Positions 55,229 to 64,000 of a DNA stretch of 64,000 nucleotides are shown here, piece after piece. Each line of letters starts with the position of its first letter. Within the stretch, counting starts at the first letter, position 1. The stretch lies in assembly GCA_014155875.1 (NCBI GenBank), contig JACEFZ010018320.1:671001-735000 (forward strand), in the 5' to 3' direction. Made by a program: the position numbers and the translations under genes. Below the pieces are notes generated by a model. It had not been told where the DNA came from. It saw nothing but the letters and a program-made list of their open reading frames with translations, and searched no databases. This DNA comes from Cepaea nemoralis (lineage: Eukaryota > Mollusca > Gastropoda > Stylommatophora > Helicidae).

Positions 55229-56284
55229 GTTAAGGTGACAGTAAGAATACGTGTAGCTTGTCTGTGCCTGGTGTGGGAGGTCACAAGCAGCTCACACAGA
55301 ACATCTCTGATGTCCACGGACTCAATTGGCATCTCCGCGGTGGCTCTAGAGTAATACCAGCCTGGGTATATTACCCCGAGATCACACCCGTATAGTGCTT
55401 GTCAGTCAGGCAATCTGACTGCAGCAGGATGTGAGCGCAGTCAAGTGAAACTAGGCCGGGCCCTGGGGGAAGCAACCAATACAGTCTCATGTATTGTACT
55501 CCAGGCCAGATGGCGCTAGCCAAGTTGACAGTGCGCTGGTCGTGCCATGTCCACTGCCGGTCGCGGCTTCCACGCTGGGGCTCGTCGCTGGTCACAGTGA
55601 GGGGAAGTCTGGCCGCTCTTCCTCCTGGCTCTAGGCCTACACCACGTGACGACGCTCTCACATCACAGGCCGGGACACTGCCACGGGACATAGAATAAAT
55701 AAATAAGTAGATATATATCACAGCAACACACAATCCTTATGTCGGTGAAGAGAAATATAGTTGTTAACACACGCACGTACGCGCGCGCGCGCACACACAC
55801 ACACACACACAGAGATAGATAGATAGAGAGAGAGAGAGACAGAGAGAGCAACGTAGACACATGTTACAAGTGAAGAGATAACAGCGTGACATCATCATGT
55901 TTGATGTTTGGACTGTGACAAACTGTTCGTAACCAGACACACATCATAAATACAATGATACAATCATACATTGCGGTCACATGGTTCTCACCACCGGTTC
56001 CGTAGTCCCGGTTCAAATCTTCACCGTGACCAGATTTACTTCCAGAAAACAGGACTTTAGCGGCGACCCAGTCTCAGACAGCAGCTAGCGGAAATGGTTG
56101 TGGGAGATATGGTGGTCCATGTGATACTGGGCACATCAGCCATCAGTGCCGTGTGGTCAGGAAGATACCACCATGGCACCAAATGCACAGATACAAACTT
56201 GGAGAGTAAGCGTCTTTCCGGTGTCAGTCTGTGGATCGGGGACCATTCCATACACACAAACTTAAATATGTTAGACATGTTCTT
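55229..56284. other. No gene recognised; short microsatellites
   Basis: (CG)n/(CA)n lies at about 55775-55812, then GATA- and GAGA-rich DNA to 55850. Other stretches show no recognisable domain. Confidence 0.5.
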
Positions 56285-56640
56285 AGAATAGGCGTATCAA
56301 GAAGTACAAAGAATACCATGGACAGACATAAAAACCAATGACCAAGTTCTACAAGAAACAAATGAAAACCAGAACCTGATCAGAAAAAAAGAAACGTAGA
56401 CAATCACAATTTTTTGGACATTTTATGAGAAGAAGTAAATTGGAGAACTTGGTGACAAATGGCTAATTGAGGTGAAAAGAACAAGGAGAAGGCAGAGAAG
56501 TAAATACGTGGATGGCTTGGCCACGTGTTATGGTCGAGACAGGAACATCGAGCTGATCCACGACTCTCGTGATCGAGTGAGATGGCGAAACATGACCGCC
56601 CACGCTTATCGGCATGGCACATGATGATAATAATTAAGAA
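56285..56640 (+). pseudogene. RTE-clade LINE remnant, C-terminal RT region
   Basis: Shifting frames give IPWTDIKTNDQVLQETNENQ, HFMRRSKLENLVTNG, RRQRSKYVDGLA and ELIHDSRDRVRWRNMTAHAY-RHGT-stop. It is very similar to 2278-2805 and follows the same course to tgatgataataat. Confidence 0.85.
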
Positions 56641-56644
56641 GTAG

Positions 56645-57165
56645 AGACGTTCTTCACCATACAGTGATACAATCTCACTGCGGAGTACCCGGAAACGACA
56701 GAGCTGATCGACTAGCTAAGGAAGGAGCAACAGAAGAACAACTTGATGTACCCGTTACATACCACCATAAGAAAAGAATGTTCAAATCAGTCAGAAAGCC
56801 ATCAACACCAGCTAAAGACAACTACTACCTTATCGCCAGACCAGAACAAATAATTATCCTGCGCCCTAGAACAGGACACAATAGATCATGCAATCACGTG
56901 TATGCAAAATTCAAGATTGGCGAATCAACCTATATAGATAGCACATATAGATTGGCGCCGCAGACAGCAGATCACACACTGCAAGACTGCCCAAAATATA
57001 ACATATCTAGGCAAACTTTCTGGCCTAGAGAGACGACAGTGGAAGATAAACTCTATGGACCGCTGAGTGAACTAAAAAAGACAATGAAGTTTATATAAGA
57101 AACATTTCAGTTATAGACAAATTTCAGGCCAGCGATAGAAGAAGAAGAAGAAGAAGAAGAAGAAG
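56645..57165 (+). pseudogene. 5'-truncated I/Nimb-like LINE, RNase H end and (AAG)n tail
   Basis: The frame at 56664-57098 reads SHCGVPGNDRADRLAKEGAT, then ILRPRTGHNRSCNHVYAKFK and HTLQDCPKY. The 3' end runs into (AAG)n at 57138-57165. It belongs to the same family as 9500-12735. Only the last third of ORF2 was inserted. Confidence 0.88.
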
Positions 57166-57491
57166 ATACTTTCTTCAAGATGTGAACTTTAAAGCAACTT
57201 TGGTGCAACATAGTGTCGTGTTTAGGGTACTGAAGTGCTAGGGCCAGGCCAGACGTGACGTCACAGGGGCTTTAAAGAACAGACCTGGAAGTCTTGGATC
57301 CTGGGTGACGTCAAAGGGGATTTAAAGAACAGACCCGGAAGTCTTGGATCCTGCGTGACCGGGCATGGGCCGACCACGTGACACTGCAGAAACCACAACG
57401 AAACATGAAGGCAGGGGAACTGGATGAAGAGTCTGTCCAGAGGGCGTGGTCACAGCGACGTTCTGCAAACAACTGGCTAATCGATTATACC
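57166..57491. other. No gene; short direct repeat
   Basis: GGAAGTCTTGGATCCTG occurs at 57287-57303 and 57338-57354 within a duplication of about 50 bp. Otherwise unrecognised. Confidence 0.6.
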
Positions 57492-59170
57492 CCAGTGCCC
57501 AATATGCCAGCATGATGTAGACACGGCATCCTGTTCTACTTCAACTTGATTCTCCCAATATGCCAGCATGATGTAGACACGGCATCCTGTTCTGCCTCAA
57601 CTTGATTCCCCCAATATGCCAGCATGATGTAGACACGGCATCCCGTTCTGCTTCACCTTGATTCTCCCAATATGCCAACATGATGTAGACACGGCATCCT
57701 GTTGTACTTCAACTTGATTCTCCCAATATACCAACATGATGTAGACACGGCATCCTGTTCTGCCTCAACTTGATTCTCCCAATATACCAACATGATGTAG
57801 ACACGGCATCCTGTTGTACTTCAACTTGATTCTCCCAATATGCCAACATGATGTAGACACGGCATCCTGTTGTACTTCAACTTGATTCTCCCAATATGCC
57901 AACATGATGTAGACACGGCATCCTGTTGTACTTCAACTTGATTCTCCCAATATGCCAACATGATGTAGACACGGCATCCTGTTCTGCTTCACCTTGATTC
58001 TCCCAATATGCCAACATGATGTAGACACGGCATCCTGTTCTGCCTCAACTTGATTCTCCCAATATACCAGCATGATATAGACACGGCATCCTGTTGTACT
58101 TCAACTTGATTCTCCCAATATGCCAGCATGATGTAGAGACGGCATCCTGTTCTGCCTCAACTTGATTCTCCCAATATGCCAACATGATGTAGACACGGCA
58201 TCCTGTTCTGCCTCAACTTGATTCTCCCAATATACCAACATGATGTAGACACAGCATCCTGTTCTGCTTCACCTTGATTCTCCCAATATGCCAACATGAT
58301 GTAGACACGGCATCCCGTTCTGCCTCAACTTGATTCTCCCAATATGCCAGCATGATGTAGACACGGCATCCTGTTCTGCCTCAACTTGATTCTCCCAATA
58401 TGCCAGCATGATGTAGACACGGCATCCTGTTCTGCCTCAACTTGATTCTCCCAGTATGCCAACACGATGTAGACACGGCATCCTGTTGTACTTCACCTTG
58501 ATTCTCCCAATATACCAACATGATGTAGACACGGCATCCTGTTGTACTTCAACTTGATTCTCCCAATATGCCAACATGATGTAGACACGGCATCCTGTTG
58601 TACTTCACCTTGATTCTCCCAATATGCCAGCATGATGTAGACACGGCATCCTGTTGTACTTCACCTTGATTCTCCCAATATGCCAGCACGATGTAGACAC
58701 GGCATCCTGTTGTACTTCAACTTGATTCTCCCAATATGCCAACATGATGTAGACACGGCATCCTGTTCTGCCTCAACTTGATTCTCCCAATATGCCAACA
58801 TGATGTAGACACGGCATCCTGTTCTGCCTCAACGTGATTCTCCCAATATGCCAGCATGATGTAGACACGGCATCCCGTTCTGCCTCAACTTGATTCTCCC
58901 AATACGCCAACATGATGTAGACACGGCATCCTGTTCTGCCTCAACTTGATTCTCCCAATATGCCAACATGATGTAGACACGGCATCCTGTTCTGCCTCAA
59001 CTTGATTCTCCCAATATGCCAGCATGACGTAAACACGGCATCCTGTTCTGCCTCAACTTGATTCTCCCAATATGCCAACATGATGTAGACACGGCATCCT
59101 GTTGTACTTCACCTTGATTCTCCCAATATGCCAACATGATGTAGACACGGCATCCTGTTCTGCCTCAACT
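57492..59170. repeat. 56-bp minisatellite, about 30 copies
   Basis: Units carry CCAATATGCCAACATGATGT, AGACACGGCATCCTGTTCTG and CCTCAACTTGATTCTC. Subtypes (TGTACTTCAAC or CTGCCTCAAC; GCCAGC or ACCAAC) occur in runs, suggesting segmental duplications. Confidence 0.97.
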
Positions 59171-59449
59171 TAATTCTTCTATCATCCTTTATCTCTCATT
59201 GGGTAATATGCCCCCTAGCACCTGGCTCCAAGCTGCCCTCCTGTCCTTAGCTCACCCAGGCAGCTCTGTCCATGTGCTTCCCAAGGTTGATTTATGTGTC
59301 CGCCGCTCTTCTTCTTGTGTTTTGATTTCTTCTATTTCTGTGCCCTGTAGATTGTAGCCATTGACCTGTTTAGTTGTACAATTCTCAGGCTTTCTTATTG
59401 CACCTCCTGCCCAACGCCAGCATCTCTCTCTCCCTCACCTCTTGGTTCA
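59171..59449. other. No gene seen
   Basis: C/T-rich sequence leading into the next array. Confidence 0.5.
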
Positions 59450-59740
59450 CTGGAATTTGTCTAGTTCTCCCCATTATCTCCACGTTGGTGATTCTCTCTG
59501 GCATTTGTCTAGTTCTCTCCATGAGCTCCACGTTGGTGATTCTCTCTGGCATTTGTCTAGTTCTCTTCATGAGCTCCACGTTGGTGATTCTCTGTGATAT
59601 TTGTCTAGTTCTCTCCACGAGCTCTACATTTGTGATTCTCTCTGGCATTTGTCTAGTTCTCTTCATGAGCTCCACGTTGGTGATTCTCTCTGGCATTTGT
59701 CTAGTTCTCTCCATGAGCTCTACATTGGTGATTCTCTCAC
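59450..59740. repeat. 48-bp minisatellite, about 6 copies
   Basis: Units carry TGGCATTTGTCTAGTTCTCT, CCATGAGCTCCACGTTGGTG and ATTCTCTC. The 16-codon period leaves several frames open. Confidence 0.94.
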
Positions 59741-61404
59741 ACCATGTTAGTCCTCCTGTTTTGCGCCTCTTTTGTTTTTTTTTTAAAGACTTGTTCGTGG
59801 TTGATTGGATTGTGCAGCAGCAATTTGTCTACACAATGGGGAAGCCAGCTATATGCCCAACCCGCATGCGTTGCCTCTTACGTCATGTATGCTAGGTTAC
59901 AATGTGTTATATTTCTGCGTTTTCCTTAAGAGAAGGACACCTTGTTGGCCATGCATGGTGAGTCACAGTGTTTCTGTTCTCACATTCTCTCAGAACCTCC
60001 ATGCCCACGGGGACACGGCATCCTATAGTATAGAGACACCGGCATGTCATGCCCCAACGGTAGTGTCACTTCTGCGACTTTGTTGTTGTCGCCCAAGTCA
60101 CGGGGCGCTTACCTGTACGTCAAGACACACAATCAATAACCCCGATGTTATCTGGTATCGATCAGACACCGACACGCCTGCCACATTGATTGAGCAACCC
60201 AATACCGCCCAGTGTGTGTCAAGGTGGTGGTGGTTGAGGTTTTTCTAGATGTGAAACGGGTCTTCCCTGCTTTGTCAGGTAGTTACAGTTAAGTACACAC
60301 CTGACTGTTTGAAGTAGGAGGCTTTGCGTGAGAACACGCCGCACGAGATGGCAAGGGAAGACTAAGTCTGTGATATCAGACATTTGTAGGTTCAAAGTAA
60401 TGTATTCTCGTTGTGAATTTATACCAAGAAGCCATAGACAATATATTGCACACTGTCATCTGTCGCTGCATTCCGTTAGATACACACTGAAGACTTGGAC
60501 GTCATGTGCAATGAATACATTAATCCATTTTCAGGCTGCAATACACAACACACACAGTCACTAGTGTTATCCCCATTGTCATAGCAGATTCACTAGTGAG
60601 TCTTTCTGTCTGCACAACAATGGTTTTAAACACCTGATTGCCGAAGTATCGAGGATTTGAGGGTTCGTTTATTGTCAATCTATTGCAATATGCGAAATGA
60701 CCTTGCTTTGTTAACCACATTGCCATAACTTAACACTCTGTGGCAGTCACCGAGATGAAGGAATGGCAGCCTAAGTCCATTCTCCAGCAAAGTTGCTCCG
60801 CAGCAGAGACGGGGTGAGGATTGATGGACCCGAGCCTATAACCAAGTAGCCCAGAGGAGGAGCTGGCTTCCTGGGGTGCGAGCGGAAGTGTGGCTCCTGG
60901 AGCCATGGATGGGGTACGAGGAAGGCAACATGGCGGCAGCCACGCCTGGTGCATAGCCTGAAGTGTAGGCGACGACAGAAGATGCTGGCTTCTCACGGCC
61001 GAAGGTGCTAGAATATGTGCGAGGGCACGAAACACCGGCTGCACGACGTTCTCCTCCCTGAAGGCGGGTTGGTTTGGAGGCAGAAACAATTCGCATGCAT
61101 GGGACAACTGAAACAACGAATCGTCGAAGTCATGATTCTCTCTCTCTCTCCTCCTTCCCCCCCCCCCCCCACCCCCGAGTGTCATGGAGGTAAACGGTCG
61201 CAATATAGAGAGACAGGGTTCCGTTTCTGACGATTGGAAGTCTCCGGTCGTGCTTGCTGCCGGCGGAGTTTTTATCACAACACTTTAACAGATAGTGGTC
61301 GTTGGCCATAGTTGGGTGTTTATGGCTTGTTGACTGTACGGTGGTTTCACACAATTGGTGGACTCTTATTTTCCACTTACTCTGGTCTGTGTTCTGTTAC
61401 TCCA
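59741..61404. other. No gene recognised; one unexplained minus-strand ORF
   Basis: Most of this stretch shows nothing. The minus strand at 60730-61278 is open for 182 codons and contains DFDDSLFQLSHACELFLPPN and LPRTPSMAPGATLPLAP. I recognise no domain. A G/C and GA-rich tract (61135-61180) precedes it where an acceptor would be needed. It could be an exon of an unknown gene or chance. Confidence 0.3.
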
Positions 61405-61605
61405 TAGCTAGTAATCCCGCATCCAGCGTTCGAACACAGCTGCGGGCGATTTGGCAGCAGGCCCCATGCGTGTAAAAAAAAATAAAATGGCCTGGTCGTT
61501 CAGAAAGGAATAGCAAAATACTGAACGTAAACTTGCCAAGAGATGACAGTCAACAAATGACGGGGTTGACTGTGACGTCTTGTAAAAGATATGCAACTAA
61601 CTACA
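61405..61605 (+). mobile_element. tRNA-derived SINE copy
   Basis: GTTCGAACACAGCTGCGGGC forms the head, then TGGCCTGGTCGTTCAGAAAG, ATACTGAACGTAAACTTGCC and TCTTGTAAAAGATATGCAAC. An internal A-rich insertion lies after the head. Confidence 0.75.
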
Positions 61606-62282
61606 TTTACCAATTGTGGTTAAGTTCTACCTATGTAAGTCGCCTGGCTTGGCACTTATACTGGAAGTGATAAATGCAGTCTGATTTGCTTTACGGAGAC
61701 AATGGCTCTTTTACAGACGGAATGGGTATCGGGGTGATTTTATATCTGATCATTGGTTCAGCAGCAAAGAATATTTGGTTTACTGCTGTCTTAAGTCGAC
61801 AGTTATATTTTTAAAATCGCCTCCTCTAAAGGTTTGTTTGTTTGTATGGAATTATGCCAGTAGAAGACACAAGAAGAGAAGCAGATATGCGTGGTTAGAG
61901 ACAACACATAGTGTTACACTTCACCTGTAGAAGACAGCAGAAGAGAAGCGAATATGGAGCATCTCAGCGAGGTGTGGTCTAGTCAACACCTGGTGCATCT
62001 CATCGTGGTGTGGTCTAGTCAACACCTGGTGCATCTCGTCGTGGTGTCGTCCATTCACTCCCTCTTCCATGTCCAGCTAATGTTTCGAAGATCACATTCC
62101 TCTTCGCAGACGTGAAATCCCAGCCCGGGTCCTGCACACCCCGCTGATTTATGTGCCTGGAGAGGAGAAGGAAGGCTCAGCACCACGTTTCCCGCGGCGA
62201 TTGTACTTTTATGCCAGGTCAGTGGGGAATCTTCAGCACCAGTCGCTCTCCGAGAGAGACGAAAGTTCGTTGCTAGGGCATG
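61606..62282. other. No gene seen; local duplications
   Basis: AACACCTGGTGCATCTC occurs twice in tandem at 61990-62040, and GTAGAAGACA-type words repeat at 61860-61935. Confidence 0.5.
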
Positions 62283-62290
62283 TGCTAGAT

Positions 62291-62642
62291 CAATGGTTCT
62301 CAACCGTTGAGGAATTTCCCCCCAGGGGGGAATTAAGATTATTTCAAGATCGCGTTAATACAAGAACCCATTATTTGATATTGTTTTCCTCTCCATACTT
62401 TACGGTTCTGTACGTCTAGTCTTTCTGAAATTCGTTTTGTAACGTTAGTAGACCCACGAATCATGTTTATGTAGACGTCTAGACTTGTTCTAGTATGTGT
62501 TATTGAATTTAGCTTCCATCTTTATGTATGCTTTATAGGGGCGGGGGAATTTATAGGGAGGACATACGAAAGTGGGGAGGGGGAATGACATTCTGAACAT
62601 ATGGTGAAGGGGTGATGGGCCTGAAAAGGTTGAGAACCACTG
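62291..62642. mobile_element. hAT-type MITE, 352 bp, 8-bp TSD
   Basis: The ends CAATGGTTCTCAACCG and GGTTGAGAACCACTG are inverted. TGCTAGAT is duplicated at 62283-62290 and 62643-62650. It shares GGGGGAATGACATTCTGAAC-type text with the MITE at 33478-33718, so it is the same family in a longer version. Confidence 0.94.
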
Positions 62643-62650
62643 TGCTAGAT

Positions 62651-63060
62651 GTACGGCCACACTTCGGACTCAACGTTAGAACTAAATTTTCTAGAGCTTT
62701 GCTAATCAACCAGCTATGTGAGGGTGACCACACCATATACTTAGCCCTCCCCCACGCCTCCTTCAGAGTATCACCCTTACTGTTGCCACTAGAAATATGC
62801 TAGTGACCTAGATTGCCTCCAGAACCGGACGGTTCAAACAATTACAGCACCCGTTATTGTGACGTGAGCTCAACTCATTGGTTGCTTGGAGAACAGGAGC
62901 AATATATTGGTAATTTCATTGCCTTGCCTTTTTATTTTTATTTTACCTGAACCGGCTTTCTTTCATCTGAGGTAATAACCCCCAGGTGTGGAGATTGACA
63001 GCTGATATATTTGTTCCGTTGATGCAGCCCGCCGGCTCAACAGATACTCTTGGTGTGGGC
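62651..63060. other. No gene recognised
   Basis: Mixed sequence with no domain or repeat identified. Confidence 0.5.
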
Positions 63061-63063
63061 CGC

Positions 63064-63064
<1 letters not shown>

Positions 63065-63114
<50 letters not shown>

Positions 63115-63300
63115 TATGCGTGTGCTTTGTTATTTACGTGTATGTGTGTGTGTTGCGTGTGTGCCGTGTCACTTGCATGTGTGTTTGTGTGTGTGCGCGC
63201 GCCGTGTCAGTTGCGTGTGTGTGTGTGTGTGTGTTGCGTGTGTGCTGTGCCATTTGCTCGCGTGTGATTGCGAGTGTGTGTTTGTGTGTATATAGTACTC
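63065..63300. repeat. (TC)n then TG-rich tract
   Basis: Perfect (TC)n lies at about 63067-63108, followed by GTGTGTGTGCGTG-like DNA that creates Cys/Val ORFs. Confidence 0.95.
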
Positions 63301-63505
63301 ACCTATGCGGAGGGGAAAATTTAAAAAAAATGCAAACCGCGGGAAATGATCAAGGACTAGAAACGCGATGTATACCAACCGTCTGCCACGACTAGCATTT
63401 GTACGCACCGTGTGGCCGAGCTGTCCACGATTCTGTGAACAGAAGCTGTGACGCCGCGGACGTCCACGAGTTGTGTCCAAGTCCTAACTTCTGCTGCCGT
63501 GTTCC
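63301..63505. other. No gene recognised
   Basis: Unrecognised sequence before the hAT-type end. Confidence 0.5.
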
Positions 63506-63513
63506 TACTACAG

Positions 63514-64000
63514 CAGTGTTTCCCAACGTGGGGCCCACGCCCCACAGGGGGGCAATTCGATTGTTAAGGGGGGCAATTCGAAAATGGAAGAAATCGGCTG
63601 GATATAACAAAATGGGGAGACTTGAGACTGAAGTTAACTAAATTGGAACCTGACATAAAATCTCTTTGCAGCAAGCATCAAGCGCAAGGATCTCACTAAA
63701 TTTAAATAATTACTAATAATTAAAATAATATAGAAAAATCTTTCATTAAAATTATTTTGTACTTGAATTTCAGTTCTCCATTATATGTTTTGAAAATGTA
63801 CTTACTGTGTTTGCTCAATAATTTCCTAGTGATTTCTTCCTAAAACCTATCGGTCCTTTGGCTAGGATCGGGTGCATTTGCTGCTCTCCCCCCAGTAGTG
63901 CGCCTGGTCTGGTCGGGGGCCGGGATGATCAAATAAAAACCCATCACATATCTTCACCTTAGATGTGGGCCTGGTGGACCACTGTGGGCAATAGCTCACA
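63514..64000 (+). mobile_element. hAT-type element, left end only
   Basis: CAGTGTTTCCCAACGTGGGG, then CCCACGCCCCACAGGGGGGC, is a typical hAT terminal sequence. No inverted partner is found before the window ends, so either the element continues beyond 64000 or its right end is lost. The last 350 bp have no recognised coding sequence. Confidence 0.6.

Noticed and set aside
60730..61278. Protein-coding exon on the minus strand
   Set aside because: The peptide looks complex, but no family is recognised, the stretch upstream on the minus strand is polypurine rather than an acceptor, and another frame is equally open. Kept only as a low-confidence note.

Overview
This window is eukaryotic, from an invertebrate animal that is most likely a mollusc, perhaps a gastropod. 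There are no operons, coding exons have GT/AG splice sites, and most of the DNA is retrotransposons, SINEs, MITEs and long minisatellites. The only certain host gene is the 3' end of the spliceosome gene SF3B1 on the + strand. Its exon at 788-1004 and terminal exon at 4770-4928 splice in phase and end in the conserved C-terminus, followed by a 3' UTR with several AATAAA signals. A second possible host exon lies at 20372-20442: an ATG-initiated stretch that runs into a consensus splice donor and reads like the start of a CAMK-type protein kinase. If it is real, most of the window to its right may be a giant first intron.

Layout. 1-5510: SF3B1 3' end, whose last intron holds an RTE remnant, a (TA)n tract, a tRNA-derived SINE and a 36-bp minisatellite split by a 142-bp retroposon. 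5612-8860: 38-bp minisatellite, an RTE remnant carrying a 54-bp minisatellite, SINEs and a perfect 130-bp inverted repeat. 9500-12735: decayed I/Nimb-like LINE (minus). 13725-18255: Penelope-like remnant, three minisatellites and a retroposon with an (AACT)n tail. 18600-19975: simple sequence. 20372: kinase-like exon. 21950-26960: one RTE LINE copy interrupted by a 1.66-kb retroelement, a mariner, a long-TIR element and two minisatellites. 27310-31990: minisatellites and microsatellites. 32690-34143: RTE copy with a hAT MITE, and SINEs. 34150-37535: an element swollen by a roughly 1.75-kb polypurine tract. 37690-42155: old RTE copy split by a nearly intact LINE with a 1044-codon ORF and a 13-bp target-site duplication. 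42160-44765: two more minisatellites. 44892-54303: an ORF1-type gag-like gene split by an ORF2-only LINE, which is itself split by an inverted copy of its own family. 55032-64000: hAT MITEs, LINE fragments, a 30-copy 56-bp minisatellite and low-complexity DNA.

The main themes are nesting, with target-site duplications often visible enough to order the events, and repeated growth of minisatellites inside or beside RTE-clade reverse-transcriptase remnants. At least three arrays appear to be amplified pieces of the RT C-terminal region itself. No CRISPR, rRNA or functional tRNA gene was seen. Coordinates of decayed elements and array edges are approximate, and copy numbers are estimated by dividing array length by unit length.
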